NCBI GenBank assembly: GCA_905221605.1
Contig: CAJNDS010002634.1
Location: 868,001 to 932,000, forward strand
Reading direction: 5' to 3'
DNA: 64,000 nucleotides
From: Symbiodinium natans
Lineage: Eukaryota > Sar > Dinophyceae > Suessiales > Symbiodiniaceae
Made by a program: the position numbers and the translations under genes. This document shows, one piece after another, positions 43,269 to 54,332 of the stretch; position 1 is the first letter of the stretch; every line of letters begins with the position of its first letter. A model generated the notes under the pieces. That model was not told where the DNA came from. It saw only the letters and a program-made list of their open reading frames with translations, and made no database searches.

Positions 43269-45287
43269 TGCCCATGATCACAAGCAACCATGTCGCAAAA
43301 GTGAACAGGTCTTTCTACGCCAGCATCGCGCGGAATGAGCAGGGCAAGCGGGACTTCGACAGCTACGCAGGTTGCAGCTGCACAGGGTCTTGGGATTGAA
43401 GGAAAGCTCTAAGAAATATTCAACATACCCCTTGGGCATGCCCCTTAAAGAAATTAAGGGGTATGGTAAAATCCTTCCTTGTATTCTCCTTTCAAGGTTA
43501 AGGGGTATGGGTTTGGGGTGTGCTGAATTATTCTTAGAAAAGCAGGATGGAAGGGAGGGTTGAGGGGTTTGATCGTACCGGGTCTACACCTGAAGTTCCT
43601 AGGTTCTAGTTTCTTACCTTTTGTGTAACCTCCCGAGTTCCGACAAAGGCCAACCAAAGCCCTAAACCCTTCAACCCTTTCAACCCTTTAAACCCTTTAA
43701 ACCCTTTAAACCCTTAAACCCTATAGTGAACCCTCAGCCCTCAGCCCTAAGCCTAAGCCCTAAGCCCTTTAAACCCCCAAAACCCTCAGCCGGCCAGGCC
43801 GCGTTCTGATCCTCGACGAGGTCGATGCCTTGGTCATTGACGAGGAACCGAATGAACCGCCCCTCGGCCAAGCAAGGATCCTGGAATTTGGGGTTTAGGG
43901 TTTAGGGTTTAGGGCTACTAGGTAGCTTTTTTTGGTTCTTCAAATGTCTTCAACAAATAGTAGATAACAGGGCATGTTTTCCCAGAGCTTGGCGGAATTC
44001 TTGCCTTAGCAGGTGCTAGTGCATTCCTCCGCGCTTCCCGGAAGATGAAACTCATCCGCTGTCCACCACTGATGAGAATTGTGTCTTCCCCCAAGTTGCC
44101 ATGCCACATCGTCGAAACCGCGTTCGTTTCTAGACCTGTATTTAGGATTCAGGGCTTCAGGGCAGGGATGCGAGAATGCGCGGACTGTCGGCTGTCGTCC
44201 GGTGCACGCCAACGTGGCTATGAACGCTTCCCTCTAACAGGGCCCGCGCCACCCTAAACCCTAAACCCCAAACCCTAAAACCTAAACCCTACATGCAAAT
44301 GAAGATAGTTTTTTTGCCCCACCCTCGGTGTGGGGTTGTTAGATTTTTAACTCAACTCTTCTCCTCGCCCAGAACTCTTCTCCTCGCCCGGAACGGTCTA
44401 CTCCTCGCTCACCGCTGGAGCTCTACAGTGTGTCCCTGGAGTGCCCAACCCCACAGTCTCCCTCAGAGTGTCCCCGGACTGCCCAGCCCCACATTCTTGA
44501 AGTGCCCAATGTGGAGGCCCCACCCGAGAGTCTCCCAAGAGTGCCCAACCCCAGTCCAACCCCAGAGTCTCCCTAGAGTGCCCAACCCCAGAGTCTCCTA
44601 GTGCCCAACCCCAGAGTCTCCTGAAGGGCCGGAGTGCCAACCCCAGAGTCTTCCTGGAGTGCACAACCCAGATTGTCCCAGGTGTGCCGAGCCCCAGAGT
44701 GTTGCTGGAGTGACCAACCCCAGAGTATCTCTACCAAGAGGGTGGGGATGTTCGAAGCAAAATGATTTTGCTCTTTGGTTCTAAGGCGGGTATAGAAACC
44801 CTAGACCCGAAACCGAGGCCAAAACCCCCCTGAACCCTAAACCCTAAACCCTAAACCCTAATTGCACAGCCCTAGGCTTCTGAAAGTTGCCGTCGGAGCA
44901 TGCCCCAAGAACTCTGAGGCCCCTAGAAGGGCACTCTAAATTCGGGTCCCTTCTGGGGTACAGGGGGCCCAACGAAGGGACCCTAACTTAGAGAGCTTCC
45001 TATGCACCTTCCAGACTTCTAGACTCCACGGTGAACTTCAGAGGAGGCTCCACAACCTCAATCCCTCTCTTAGCCCTAAACCCTATACCCCAAACCCTAT
45101 ACCCTATACCCTAAACCCTAAACCCTATACCCCAAACCCTAAACCCCAAACCCTAAATCCCAAGCCCTAAGCCCTAAGCCCTAAGCCCTAAACCCGAACC
45201 AAGCCCTGAACTTTGAAAGACCCTGGAGCGAACAACAAAAAGAACCCATTCTCTAAATTCTGGGCCCTTCTTGGTTACCTTTACATA

Positions 45288-45335
<48 letters not shown>

Positions 45336-45562
45336 TACATATATGTATATCCATCTATCTATCTACCTGTACATATATATATATATATATGTGCAGTTTT
45401 TCTCATAAACGTATAAGGCGCTGTATTAAAATACGAACCCCCCCCCCCCGGCAAAAAAAGGACCATGAGGTTAGAGAACTACCCAGACATCCACTCCGCA
45501 GGTTTGTATACCCCAACTCCGAGTCTGGGAACCCAGTTGCATTGGCCTGGGAGAACCTTCAG
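43269..45562 (+). CDS. SecA-like DEAD motor, internal exons
   Basis: Exons: 43269-43370, 43798-43858, and 45502 to about 45562 or later. The first junction is GT-AG and restores [20 protein letters not shown] then [20 protein letters not shown]. The second is GC-AG and continues [30 protein letters not shown] matches the Walker B (DEVDS-LIDE) motif of SecA, the ATPase that drives proteins across bacterial and plastid membranes; dinoflagellates have many divergent SecA-like proteins whose roles are unknown. The Walker A exon and C-terminal domains were not found. Intron 2 is 1.6 kb and contains a minisatellite, telomere arrays and (TA)n. Confidence 0.6.
43420..43535. mobile_element. inverted-repeat element in SecA-like intron 1
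   Basis: AATATTCAACATACCCCTTG at the left and GGGTGTGCTGAATTATT at the right are inverse copies, with a second pair TTAAGGGGTATGG inside. Its length and structure resemble the other introners. Confidence 0.55.
44435..44735. repeat. minisatellite GAGTGCCCAACCCCAGAGTC
   Basis: About nine degenerate units of GAGTGCCCAACCCCAGAGTC plus TCCC. Open frames on both strands here are repeat artefacts. Confidence 0.9.
45060..45200. repeat. degenerate CCCTAAA array
   Basis: CCCTAAA, CCCTATA and CCCTAAG variants, about twenty units. Confidence 0.9.
45288..45393. repeat. (TA)n microsatellite
   Basis: Long TATATA tract with ATCTATCT units, within SecA-like intron 2. Confidence 0.95.
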
Positions 45563-45966
45563 GTTGAAGTTGTTTCTGGCCGTTTTCAGGATGATTGGTG
45601 GGTTTAGGGTTTAACGTTTTTGGGGTCTGCTGGTCTGTGATGACGAAGCTCGGGCCTCAGTCCTGGCATGAAGCAGCTTCCAGGTTCAAAAAAGATTTTA
45701 GGTTCAAAAGGGCCCTTGAATTCCAAACCCCCCCCCCCCCCCCACTCTACATTGCACCGCAGCTGTCATCACAAAAACACGCTACTGGTCGTCATGGTGG
45801 TGTGGATAATCGGATAATCATGAGTTTAGGGTTTGCGGCCTTTAGGGTTTTGGGATGGAAAAAGGGTTTGTGGCTTAGGGTTTGGGGTCTTTTCGGCTTT
45901 GGGAGTCACGGCATTAGGGAGGTGAACATCCTCTAGGATTCGGAGATCAGCTTCTGTTTCTGAGGG

Positions 45967-46092
45967 TAGTTTCATGGGCCCCTTAATACGGTCCCATACC
46001 TTCTTCAAAGGGTTCTGAAGTCTGGGCCTGTATATAGTTGGTATATACGGGGTCCCCGTGTAAGGGCCCATACTATGGGGCCGTGTAACTTC
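45967..46092. mobile_element. family F element
   Basis: TTCATGGGCCCCTTAATACG at the left and CCATACTATGGGGCCGTG at the right; TTCAAAGGGTTCTGAAGTC inside. From 45610 to 47540 no other gene is confident: C runs at 45729 and 46598, telomere arrays, and short weak frames (46730-46800). Confidence 0.7.
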
Positions 46093-47548
46093 CCTGAGAT
46101 AGTTTGGGCTCGCACGAGAAGATGCAAGGATCGCATGGGGGTTTAATATCAGGGGCCCTTTATTAGCCCTGTTGCTTGTAACATCTTCTACAAGAATGGT
46201 CATAAGAAGTGGCTTGCTGCGCTTTCGAAGAGGTGATCTAAACTACAAGCTTTTGCTCTGGACCTAAACCAGAAGAGAGTCGCAAACAGGGGTCTAAGCC
46301 TTATCGACCATAAAACCCTAAACACCCTAAAGCCTCAAAAACCCTAAACCCAAAAAGGCCTTACAAACCCCCCAAGGCCCCAAACCCTAAACCCTAAAAT
46401 CCCTAAACCCAAAAAACACCTAAAGCAAGATCGGTCCCGCATGCAAGTCGGCCCGAAGACAGATGCCCTAAGCCCTCCCTCCCATCAAGGCAATTGAGCC
46501 TATGTAGGGCTTCAGGGAGTTTAGGGTTTAGGGTTGGGGTTCCCACTCCATCCAAGAGTGTCCAGACATATCCAGAAGAATGTCATCCTGTGCCGACCCC
46601 CCCCCCCCCCCCTAGAATCCAAGCTCTAGAAATCTTCTTCAGAGACCTTAGACTAGACCTTTCCAGCGGGAGCTGAACTCCTGGATATCCGTAATCCTCA
46701 ACCTAAACCCTAAACCCCTAAACCCCTAAACTGTCCGCTTTGGAGGCTCTCCGAGATGGCGACCGCGGTTGCTTCGGGTCTGCTCAGCGGGAAGCGGTAG
46801 GGCACTGAGGCTGTTTAGAGGCTTGGAGGGTTTTTGGGTCTGGGTTTAGGGTTTAGAGTCTAAACTTTAGAGTTTAGGGCTTGGAGGGTTTTAGGGCTAG
46901 GGCCCTTAGGGTGGTTTAGGGCTTGGAGGGTTTTTGGATTCCTTGCTGTGTTGTCATGTGCATAGAGCTTGTGGGGTTGTGCGGTGAAGCAAGGCAGGGT
47001 CCTTACCCCAAACCTCCGCAGTGTAGCTGGTCTGCTTGGCGGGCGTGTTTCGAAGCGTTGCCTTGTTAAAGGCACAAGAATGACCTCTCAGGTCAAACAC
47101 TTAGACGCCCCAAACCAAGCACACTTAGATCGGCAGACAGCTTTCTGAGACACAGTCGGAATGACGACAAACCCCCTAAACATGGCCTAAACCCTAAACC
47201 GCACCGGTGAAGGTTCTCAGGGCTGGTTGGTAGGGTTTGACTACTACTCCACGTCTAGCCTCATATTTACATCTTAGTGACCGCGTTTGGCTGGATGCTG
47301 CTTGTTTAGATTTCAGGGCTTTGGGGTGTGGGGTGTCGCGCGCGCCTGGGTGCTGAAACGAACCACGGCTATCCGGGTGAAAGGAGTGGAAGGATACCAG
47401 CCCAGAAGCAAAAAGGGCCGACCCACCCGCAGCCAGCCTTGCTGTTTAGGGTTTAGGGATGTTTAGGGTCTAGAGTTTAGGGTTTAGGGGTACTAGCCCC
47501 CCCACCCACTCACCCCCCACAGTTCTGCACGTAACGGCCACTCGGCAG

Positions 47549-47727
47549 ACGAATCGTCCCGAACGAAAAGAAGTTCCTGATGGAGTGCCATGGACCACCT
47601 GAGCGCTTGTTGTCGCGATTTTCGGTCCCTGACGTTGCGGCTTAGGATCACGTTTGGCGTGATGACATTCTTGAAAAACCTCCACGCTGGTCCACACACC
47701 CTTCCCAACACAACTTTGGTAGACGAG
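47549..47727 (+). CDS. exon-like segment with one in-frame TAG
   Basis: Acceptor CTCGGCAG and a consensus-like donor GTACGT enclose a frame reading RIVPNEKKFLMECHGPPERL, LSRFSVPDVAA, TAG (47641-47643), DHVWRDDILEKPPRWSTHPS, QHNFGRR. Both halves look coding. Either a stop codon has arisen or 12 bases, GTTGCGGCTTAG, are removed. No family recognised. Confidence 0.4.
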
Positions 47728-47729
47728 GT

Positions 47730-48830
47730 ACGTTATCCCTGAATACTGAAGCTCCGCTTGCGCTCACATTGACAAGCCGCCCCCTGCCCGTACCTGCCCC
47801 CCCCAGGGCAAATAATCTTAACCCTCAACCTTACCCCCCCCCCCCCCAAACCCTAAACCTAAACCCTAAACCCTAAACCCTAAAACCCTAAACAACCCCC
47901 CCCCCCCCTCCCCACACCCTCCGGTCCCTGCCAAAGCCCCTTTGCATGGCGCAAGCCGCAGCCTCGCGCGGCAGCTCGCGCAGCCCGCGCAGGAGCTTCG
48001 CTGGCTTTAGGGTTTAGGGTTCAGGGTTCAGGGTTTAGGGTTTCGGGCTTAGGGTTTACAGGGTTTAGAGCGCAACAAAAAAGGCCTTAGAGTTGTAGTT
48101 GTGGGGCACTCAGGATGGTTTCATGGTTTAGTATGGGAGCCTTGAGATTAAAAGAACAGGGCTTTCAGGGTTAGTTTCAGTATAATTCCACAGAGAGCAT
48201 AAGGGATCACCATTAGTAATTATTCCGACCCCTACATTCGGGCTCTTTCACGAACTCAAGAGGCCGGTAGACATACGCCGATTAAGCGTTTTTTTGTTGT
48301 AGGCCTGAAAGCTACTGGTTGGAAAAAAAGTGTCAGTTTGTCAAACTTTCTCTTCTTAGTAGCTGAGTACACTTGACACCTTTTTGGGATACTCTAATCC
48401 CCTAAAGAACTGCAAGTGTATATTTCTTGGCGCTTATGACTTATGAACTCAGCAAGTAAGTCTTCCTGCGGGCATCCCCAGCCTGAGACAGGGTTCAGAA
48501 AAGGTATCTCTCTCCCTCTTTGTTCTCTCTGTCTTCCTGCTCTCTCTTGCTCTCTTCCCGTTGTGTGCGTGTGTGTGTGTGTCCATGTGCGGTTAAATGA
48601 GTTCACGATCTGCTGGGCAGAGTTTGAGACGGCGCGTGTACACGAGGGTGTCAGCGTTTTCCATCTTGAGTGATTGGTCACCCTCCTGGAAGACGCCGCT
48701 AGTGCCAGGTCATGGGCCCAGCGCGTGCTCAAAGGAGCAGTAGCGCTTAGGCCTGTCATGAGTTGTTTGTCTCACTTGGGCCCTGGGTCTTTTCCGGGTA
48801 CGTAGGCAGAATGACATATATATATATATA
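47730..48830. other. no confident gene
   Basis: C runs at 47835 and 47896, telomere-like arrays at 47850 and 48008, a piece at 47930-48005 (GASRSLARQLAQPAQELRWL) that may be coding, a family K fragment at 48175-48240, and a GT/CT-rich tract near 48510-48585. Confidence 0.4.
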
Positions 48831-48840
48831 TATGTGGGAG

Positions 48841-48952
48841 CTATATGGGGCTTTCGAAAATAGGGGACCCCTTGAATAGACCCCAAATAGTAGCATCCCC
48901 TCATAATACGGACCCCAATAAGGTACCCCTACTTTCGGAAGCCCTCATATAG
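48841..48952. mobile_element. family G TIR element
   Basis: CTATATGGGGCTTTCGAAAA at the left, TTTCGGAAGCCCTCATATAG at the right. The interior order AGGGGACCCC, CCCCTCATAAT, GACCCCAATAAGGTACCCC is shared with the copy at 62199. A (TA)n tract lies just upstream (48815-48833). Confidence 0.85.
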
Positions 48953-48987
48953 GACAAAGGCCGAGCTCCTGTCTGCACTTAGCCCAG

Positions 48988-49268
48988 TTCCTTGTGTGCC
49001 TGGCCTCCTTCGATCACTGTTTCTGCAAAAGGACGAACGATGGAGCCTCTGCCTGCTGCTTCGCCATGAATGGCAGGCCCAGTTGCGACTCGCGAAACAC
49101 GAGTTCTTGATTCGAGGAGCGGGTTGAGATAAGTTCACGTAAGGGCATGGAGTACACTGCAGCTGAGAAGCAGCCAACTTTCGACTCACTTTGGACCCAG
49201 TCGCACGAAATGAGACATGCATTGCTTGTCCCCCAGATGGTGGCAGACACCTGGCGCGAAATCTGGTG
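48988..49268 (+). CDS. open segment with one in-frame TGA, unknown protein
   Basis: One frame reads FLVCLASFDHCFCKRTNDGA, SACCFAMNGRPSCDSRNTSS, a TGA near 49105, then FEERVEISSRKGMEYTAAEK, QPTFDSLWTQSHEMRHALLV, PQMVADTWREIW and TGA 49266-49268. A second frame over the first part (LFLQKDERWSLCLLLRHEWQ) is also open and would need a one-base shift to join. It may be two exons or a disabled gene. Family unknown. Confidence 0.35.
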
Positions 49269-49819
49269 AAAATCCGCTGTCGGACTACGACCGGGACGCA
49301 TCTCGGCAGAAGCCGCCGAAGTCCCTTGACATTTGTCCTTAAAGCAGCAGATGGCAACACTTGAGGAAAGAACAGCTCCAATGTTTAGTAGCCCGAGAAG
49401 TGTGACCTTGTTCAGCCTTGGCTATGGTTGTCGTCTAGGGCTGAGGCTTCAGTAGGGTTTATAGCTCATGAGAATTCTAGGGCTTAGGCTCATTCAACAT
49501 TTCATGAGTATTTACCATTGTGGTTTCTCACATGCCCAATGTTAGGTTACAAACAGCAGTGCTAAGTATGGTCACCTGGTTTGTATCCCCAGGTATAGAA
49601 CCTCCAGGTAGGGTAGAGGACTGCCAGATCCTGGTAGGAGCCCGCACCCTGCGAGGCCATACTGGCTCAGAATCCACTATCTCTGGATCTGGTCCAGCTG
49701 AATGAGCACGTTGTCACTTGCGATGCCCAGCTGAATCTGCCACAAGCATCTTGCCCTAGTACCATGACTTCTTCAAGCGCGATCAGTGATCTTTCCAGCA
49801 ATTGACTGTGTACTATATG

Positions 49820-49915
49820 GGTCGGAATAGTTACTCATAGTATTCCCTTTTGGGCCCTTTGTACTTCTACTATAGTAACCTTCTAAAAACCTATTCTAAT
49901 TATTAAGGCCTATGT
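49820..49915. mobile_element. family K element
   Basis: GGGTCGGAATAGTTACTCAT at the left and TTCTAATTATTAAGGCC at the right; inverse orientation relative to the copy at 27155. The rest of 49270-50150 shows no confident gene. Confidence 0.6.
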
Positions 49916-50160
49916 TATGCTTCTAGCGCCACCGCCCTCCTGAAGGTGGCTGCCGCAACTTCGCAACTCTCCGAAAGCCGGAGCCCCACTCCCGACGCTC
50001 ACATCGAGTACCCGAATCCCCTACCCCTTCTTGAACCTACCGCAGAACTACTATTTGTATAGAAAGACCCCCCCCCCCCCCCGAAAAAACAACAATATCA
50101 TTCCCAATAAGGGTAGTTTGACCTGCCACAGAACGTCCCTGGTGCAACAAAAAACAGCAG

Positions 50161-50247
50161 AGGACAGCCAGGACTCGCAGACTCCGGTGCCAAAGCCGCC
50201 ACCGGCCGAGTGGTGCCCGCAAAGTATTGAAAACCCAGAGTCGCCCT
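50161..50247 (+). CDS. possible exon, proline-rich
   Basis: After AACAGCAG the frame reads DSQDSQTPVPKPPPAEWCPQ then SIENPESP, ending in a CCCTAAA array. Likely a disordered linker of an unidentified protein. Confidence 0.35.
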
Positions 50248-50325
50248 AAACCCTAAACCCTAAACCCTAAACCCTAAACCCTAAACCCTAAACCCTAAAC
50301 CCTAAACCCTAAACCCTAAACCCTA
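50244..50325. repeat. telomere-like CCCTAAA array
   Basis: Eleven perfect units. From 50330 to 51880 no confident gene is seen; there are (TA)n at 50601-50619, a family K copy at 51133-51230, and a weak frame around 50860-50950. Confidence 0.95.
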
Positions 50326-51132
50326 GCCCAGAGACACAGTAATCTGCCAATCTACCAACTGCTGTGGAGTGTGGACCCTCTGAAGTTGTCCCCGGTGTGC
50401 GCGAGTACAGAGCGGGTGGCAAAAAAAACCTCAGCCCAGTGCCCCCTTAGAACCTCTCAAGCCCTACAGCCCTAGCCCGAAAGAATTCCAGGGCCCTAGA
50501 AGGGCCAGGGTACAGGGCAAGAACACGACTTGTTCGCTTTATGTATATATGCACGTATATTCATATATATCTATATATATGCCGGTATATAGAAACAGAA
50601 TATATATATATATATATATGATAATACTTGTAGATGAATGCATGACGATTAATGTTAGAGGTGTTCTTAAACGGAGGACGATGATCTTTTTAGGACGTCC
50701 AGCACACACGTCGGAGCACCCACTTTCGGGGTCGGACAAATTGCTACAGACTATACTAACCCGAAACCCTAAACCCTAAATCCTAAACCCGATAACCCCA
50801 AGTAAAACTAAATACCCTACTCTAATTATCAAGGCCCCTACATCCCTCCCCGGGTCAGCATTCACCTCGCCAACTTTCGCGACATGGGACGGCGCACGCC
50901 TCAGGAAGCGCACGGGACCTCGGGGCGAGTGCGTACTTTGGCACACCTCCGCATAGTCCATACTTAGTACCTACATAGGGACGGCTTTAAGGCCGAAGTA
51001 TATACTGTATAGATACATGGAGCCTTCGAGATTTCGGGACACATGCCTGCGCCTGGAGCGCGATTTTCGTGCGTGTGAGCGGGCTTCGAATCGAGAGTAA
51101 CGTTGCAGCCGTGCCGCGCGCCTTCAGCAATC

Positions 51133-51230
51133 TACTAAAGGGGCCTCAATAATTAGAATAGGGCTTTGGGGGTTAGTATAGTATGCTTATAGAGGGGCCA
51201 TAAGGGAATATAGGACACCCCCCCATACTC
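51133..51230. mobile_element. family K element
   Basis: AAAGGGGCCTCAATAATTAG at the left, then AGAATAGGGCTTTGGGGG and AGGGGCCATAAGGGAATATAGG. Confidence 0.6.
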
Positions 51231-51885
51231 TTGGGGGCACTGTTTGGGGAATATTAGGCCACCGAACCACGAAATCTTGGAACCTCTGTACGGTCCCACG
51301 TGCAGGTACGAAGAGACGCTGAAGCGCCGCCCACACTTTGCAAAGGCAGGGCTCCTGTTGATGGTTGTGTCCTTGAGGATCAAATGACCCGCAAAAATTA
51401 TGATCATATACCCTTTACTGCCTGTACTACTAGAATTTCGATTAAGGTATACATACATATATATGAATGAACCATAAACCCTTTTAGGGTTCATGTGCCC
51501 TCGGCAGTCGTTCTGGAATTGGTTGTATTATTGGGGCTTCGGTCGTCCAGGCTTCGGCGGAGTTGTGCTTGATTTTCGGCTTAAGGCTTCCAGAACACGA
51601 GTTGTTCAGGGCTTCTGATGAGCAGATCTTTAGAGTCGCTTCTTCTAGACGTCTGTGTACCGTAAATTCTGTAACATAGCGGAGTACAGCTGAGAAACAT
51701 GGGCTTACCTTGCCCCGAAATCCGCGATGAAGGCTTTTACAGAACGAGGCTTCTTGGCTGTGCAGGAGTTGGTGCCAAGCTTTCAGGAAACAGTTTGCTG
51801 GAGAGACGGCTCTTTTCAACCGGCCCCGTAAATCCTGAAAGCCCCAAAAAAACCAAACCCTAAACCCTAAACCCTGGCCAATGAG

Positions 51886-52029
51886 ATGCCACTCCAGGAA
51901 CTCGCCAAACACCAGCGGAGGCGCTCGGAGACGGTGCTTCTTCAACGGGCGTACGTTGAGCACCTTGTTTTCAATGCATTGAATGCATCTTCTCCGTGCC
52001 AGGCTGTTCTGCGGGCTTCCGGGGGATGA
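51886..52029 (+). CDS. probable terminal exon, unknown protein
   Basis: After an AG (CAATGAG) the frame reads MPLQELAKHQRRRSETVLLQ, RAYVEHLVFNALNASSPCQA, VLRASGG and stops at TGA 52027-52029. The ATG may be internal; reading back into GCCAATGAG is possible. Amphipathic and helical. No family recognised. Confidence 0.5.
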   Translation: MPLQELAKHQRRRSETVLLQRAYVEHLVFNALNASSPCQAVLRASGG

Positions 52030-52040
52030 AAAGGCTCTCC

Positions 52041-52149
52041 AGGTTTAGGGTTTAGGGTTTAGGGTTTAGGGTTTAGGGCTTGGGGTTTGGGGTTTAGGGT
52101 TTAGGGTTTAGGGTTTGGGGTTTGGGGTTTAGGGTTTAGGGTTTAGGGC
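52041..52149. repeat. telomere-like array
   Basis: Fifteen TTTAGGG units with TTTGGGG variants. From 52150 to 52850 no confident exon is seen except a weak frame around 52415-52510 (EPPAHEAPKPDSPRHHPSHE). Confidence 0.95.
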
Positions 52150-52860
52150 AAGCCCGAGCCCAAAGCGCTCTCATTCCCAAAGGCTTTCTACTCTGGCGTC
52201 GAGCTTCTTGCAACCCAGCAACGCCACCAAAACTGTTCGGCCAGCTCGACCAAAGGCCCTTACAAGTCTTACGTACCCTTGTTTTAACTCAAGAAGAGGT
52301 CTTTCGAGCCCGCTATGACCTCAGATCTTGCACTTTTTTAATGCATGTCTACACTGCGCCACGGTTCATTCTTTTCTCCACCTGTGCTGTTACTTCTTAC
52401 GCTCTACCATACTAAACTCGAGCCCCCAGCCCATGAGGCCCCTAAGCCCGACAGCCCCCGTCATCATCCAAGCCACGAGGCCCTACCCAAGTCGGTGACA
52501 GGGATTCTGAATTTGGGGTTTAGGCTTGAAGACTTAAGGTTTATAAGGTTTAGGGGATCAGAAACCCCAAAGAGTGCTTCAGTCAAGGGTGCGGGTTTTA
52601 GATGGGTTTGGGGTACATACTCAGAGTGGAACTGCATCGCAGGCCAAAGATTCTCCTAACAACAGCCTAAGGATCTAAGGTCCAAGAGCGTGGGCTTTGG
52701 GCCGTTGAGGGTTTTTTTGGTCCCAAAATCCCCAAAACCCCATGGTGCCTACATAGTGCCTATGGAACTCTAATTTAAAGGTTCTAGGTCCCAAAGTCCC
52801 GAAGCCCCTAGAAATCCCACAGTACCGATGGAACCCGACCCTGAGGATGATTTGCCGCAG

Positions 52861-52946
52861 CGAGGAGCAGGCGAGGCGCATCCTCTCCAGCGTGTCCGAC
52901 CTGTGCTACTTTGTGCTGACCCGGCCACTTGGGAGCACCAGGCGAC
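52861..52946 (+). CDS. internal exon ending at a family K element
   Basis: Acceptor TTGCCGCAG, then EEQARRILSSVSDLCYFVLT and RPLGSTRR, donor GTGTTTAA at 52947, which begins the family K element. No family recognised. Confidence 0.5.
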
Positions 52947-53035
52947 GTGTTTAATATGATAGTCCCTTATGGTCCCTAAAAAAATTCTACTATAATAGCC
53001 CTATCCTAATCATTAAGGCCCCTACATTAGGACCC
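52947..53035. mobile_element. family K introner
   Basis: GTTTAATATGATAGTCCCTTA at the left, ATCATTAAGGCCCCTACATT at the right. It starts precisely at an exon donor, consistent with an element that created the intron. Confidence 0.6.
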
Positions 53036-53061
53036 CTTTCCCCTGCAGTAAGCTTGGACCC

Positions 53062-53118
53062 TGAACCCTAAACCCTAAACCCTAAACCCTAAACCCTAAA
53101 CCCTAAACCCTAAACCTA
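53062..53118. repeat. telomere-like CCCTAAA array
   Basis: Eight units. An array in the opposite orientation follows at 53198-53270, so the motif switches strand within 80 bases. Confidence 0.95.
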
Positions 53119-53514
53119 ATGTGGGTTTTCCGGCCATGGCTGCACTCTTAGAGGTCGGATGCCAGCGAAGACGCGCAGCTGCAAAAAGGCTTCTTGGGTT
53201 TAGGGTTTAGGGTTTAGGGTTTAGGGTTTAGGGCTTTAGGGTTTAGGGTTTAAGGTTTAGGGTTTAGGGTGAGTCTGCTCTTACAAGCAAATCCGTCCTC
53301 GAGGGCACTTTTGCAGGCTGCATGAGTTTCGGCGAGATGAGTTTGACCTGGCATGCCCTTTCCATTGTCGACCCCTCGCCGGGTTCTGTTTGTTTCGGCT
53401 TCCATGCTAGATCCCCTGCTCCTTTGGCTTTGAACTCACAGAATTTGCAAGGTCAAGCCCCCATGGCATGCAAACGGCCATCAGGCTTCCAGTGCTCTCC
53501 ATGCCCCCCGCGAG

Positions 53515-53612
53515 GAATACTCCGATATTTTCGATGAGCTGAACACGGATGCACTACCACTGACGGTGATGATCTTTCCAGACCGGAAAGGCTGGTGGAA
53601 GCATGGACTCTG
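53515..53612 (+). CDS. internal exon, unknown protein
   Basis: AG acceptor (CGCGAG) and a textbook donor GTGAGT. Reads EYSDIFDELNTDALPLTVMI then FPDRKGWWKHGL. Among the clearest exons in the window. A short upstream frame at 53320-53500 (MSFGEMSLTWHALSIVDPSP) may also be coding. Confidence 0.55.
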
Positions 53613-54116
53613 GTGAGTCCCGTAGATGCTAGACAGCCAGTTTCTTGAAAGTACTGCCTATATACATGCTGTCCCGAATCGCAGATGTCAGTCTGAAGAT
53701 CTGAGAGAAAAAGAAAGGACCAACTGAAGGAGATAAGTTTCTTTCGCGCTTAAAGGGTGCTTCACCCTCAAGGTTGCCAGACGTTTTTTTGCCCTAAACC
53801 CTAAACCCTAAACCCTAAACCCTAAACCCTAAACCCTAAACCCTAAACCTGCCCCTGTGAGTCGGACAGCCGCCACTTCACTTTGTTCTCACGCACCTCT
53901 TCCGCGGCGTTGGTGCGGAGGACATGGCTGCGGTGTCTTGAAAGCACCCCACGGATCTTTCTGAAGAGTTCAAGTTTAGATCTGCAGGTACCCCTAGCAG
54001 AGCCAGGATAAAATGCGAGACGAGCCGTACCTATGGCTCTCGCCTTTTAAACATGGGAGCCCAAGAGTACGGAACTGCCTCTTCTACTTTGTAATGAGAG
54101 ACCTTAAACTCCCAAA

Positions 54117-54207
54117 CCCTAAACCCTAAACCCTAAACCCTAAACCCTAAACCCTAAACCCTAAACCCTAAACCCTAAACCCTAAACCCTAAACCCTAAA
54201 CCCTAAC
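54117..54207. repeat. telomere-like CCCTAAA array
   Basis: Thirteen perfect units, one of the longest uninterrupted arrays in the window. From 53620 to 54110 no other gene is confident. Confidence 0.95.
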
Positions 54208-54263
54208 CGGAAGAGTATTCTGGTTCAAACCCGGGGGCCGGCCTGCATCCTGCTGTGCCGGCC

Positions 54264-54332
54264 ATGACGTACTACAACTTGCCGCCCACCAAATTCGCCA
54301 ACGAGTACAACGAGTTCGAGAAGCTCCTAAGG
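54264..54332 (+). CDS. possible first exon (of the PUB-domain gene?)
   Basis: ATG followed by TYYNLPPTKFANEYNEFEKL-LR and a GT donor (AAGG|GTGGGG). No acceptor precedes the ATG, so it may be a true start. The phase does not fit the next recognised exon at 54964 directly, so an exon is missing or the gene is separate. Confidence 0.4.

Noticed and set aside
44293..44664. Possible protein with repeated SLPRVPNP motifs
   Set aside because: Open on both strands and tied to a 24-30-bp minisatellite; no unique sequence or splice sites support it.
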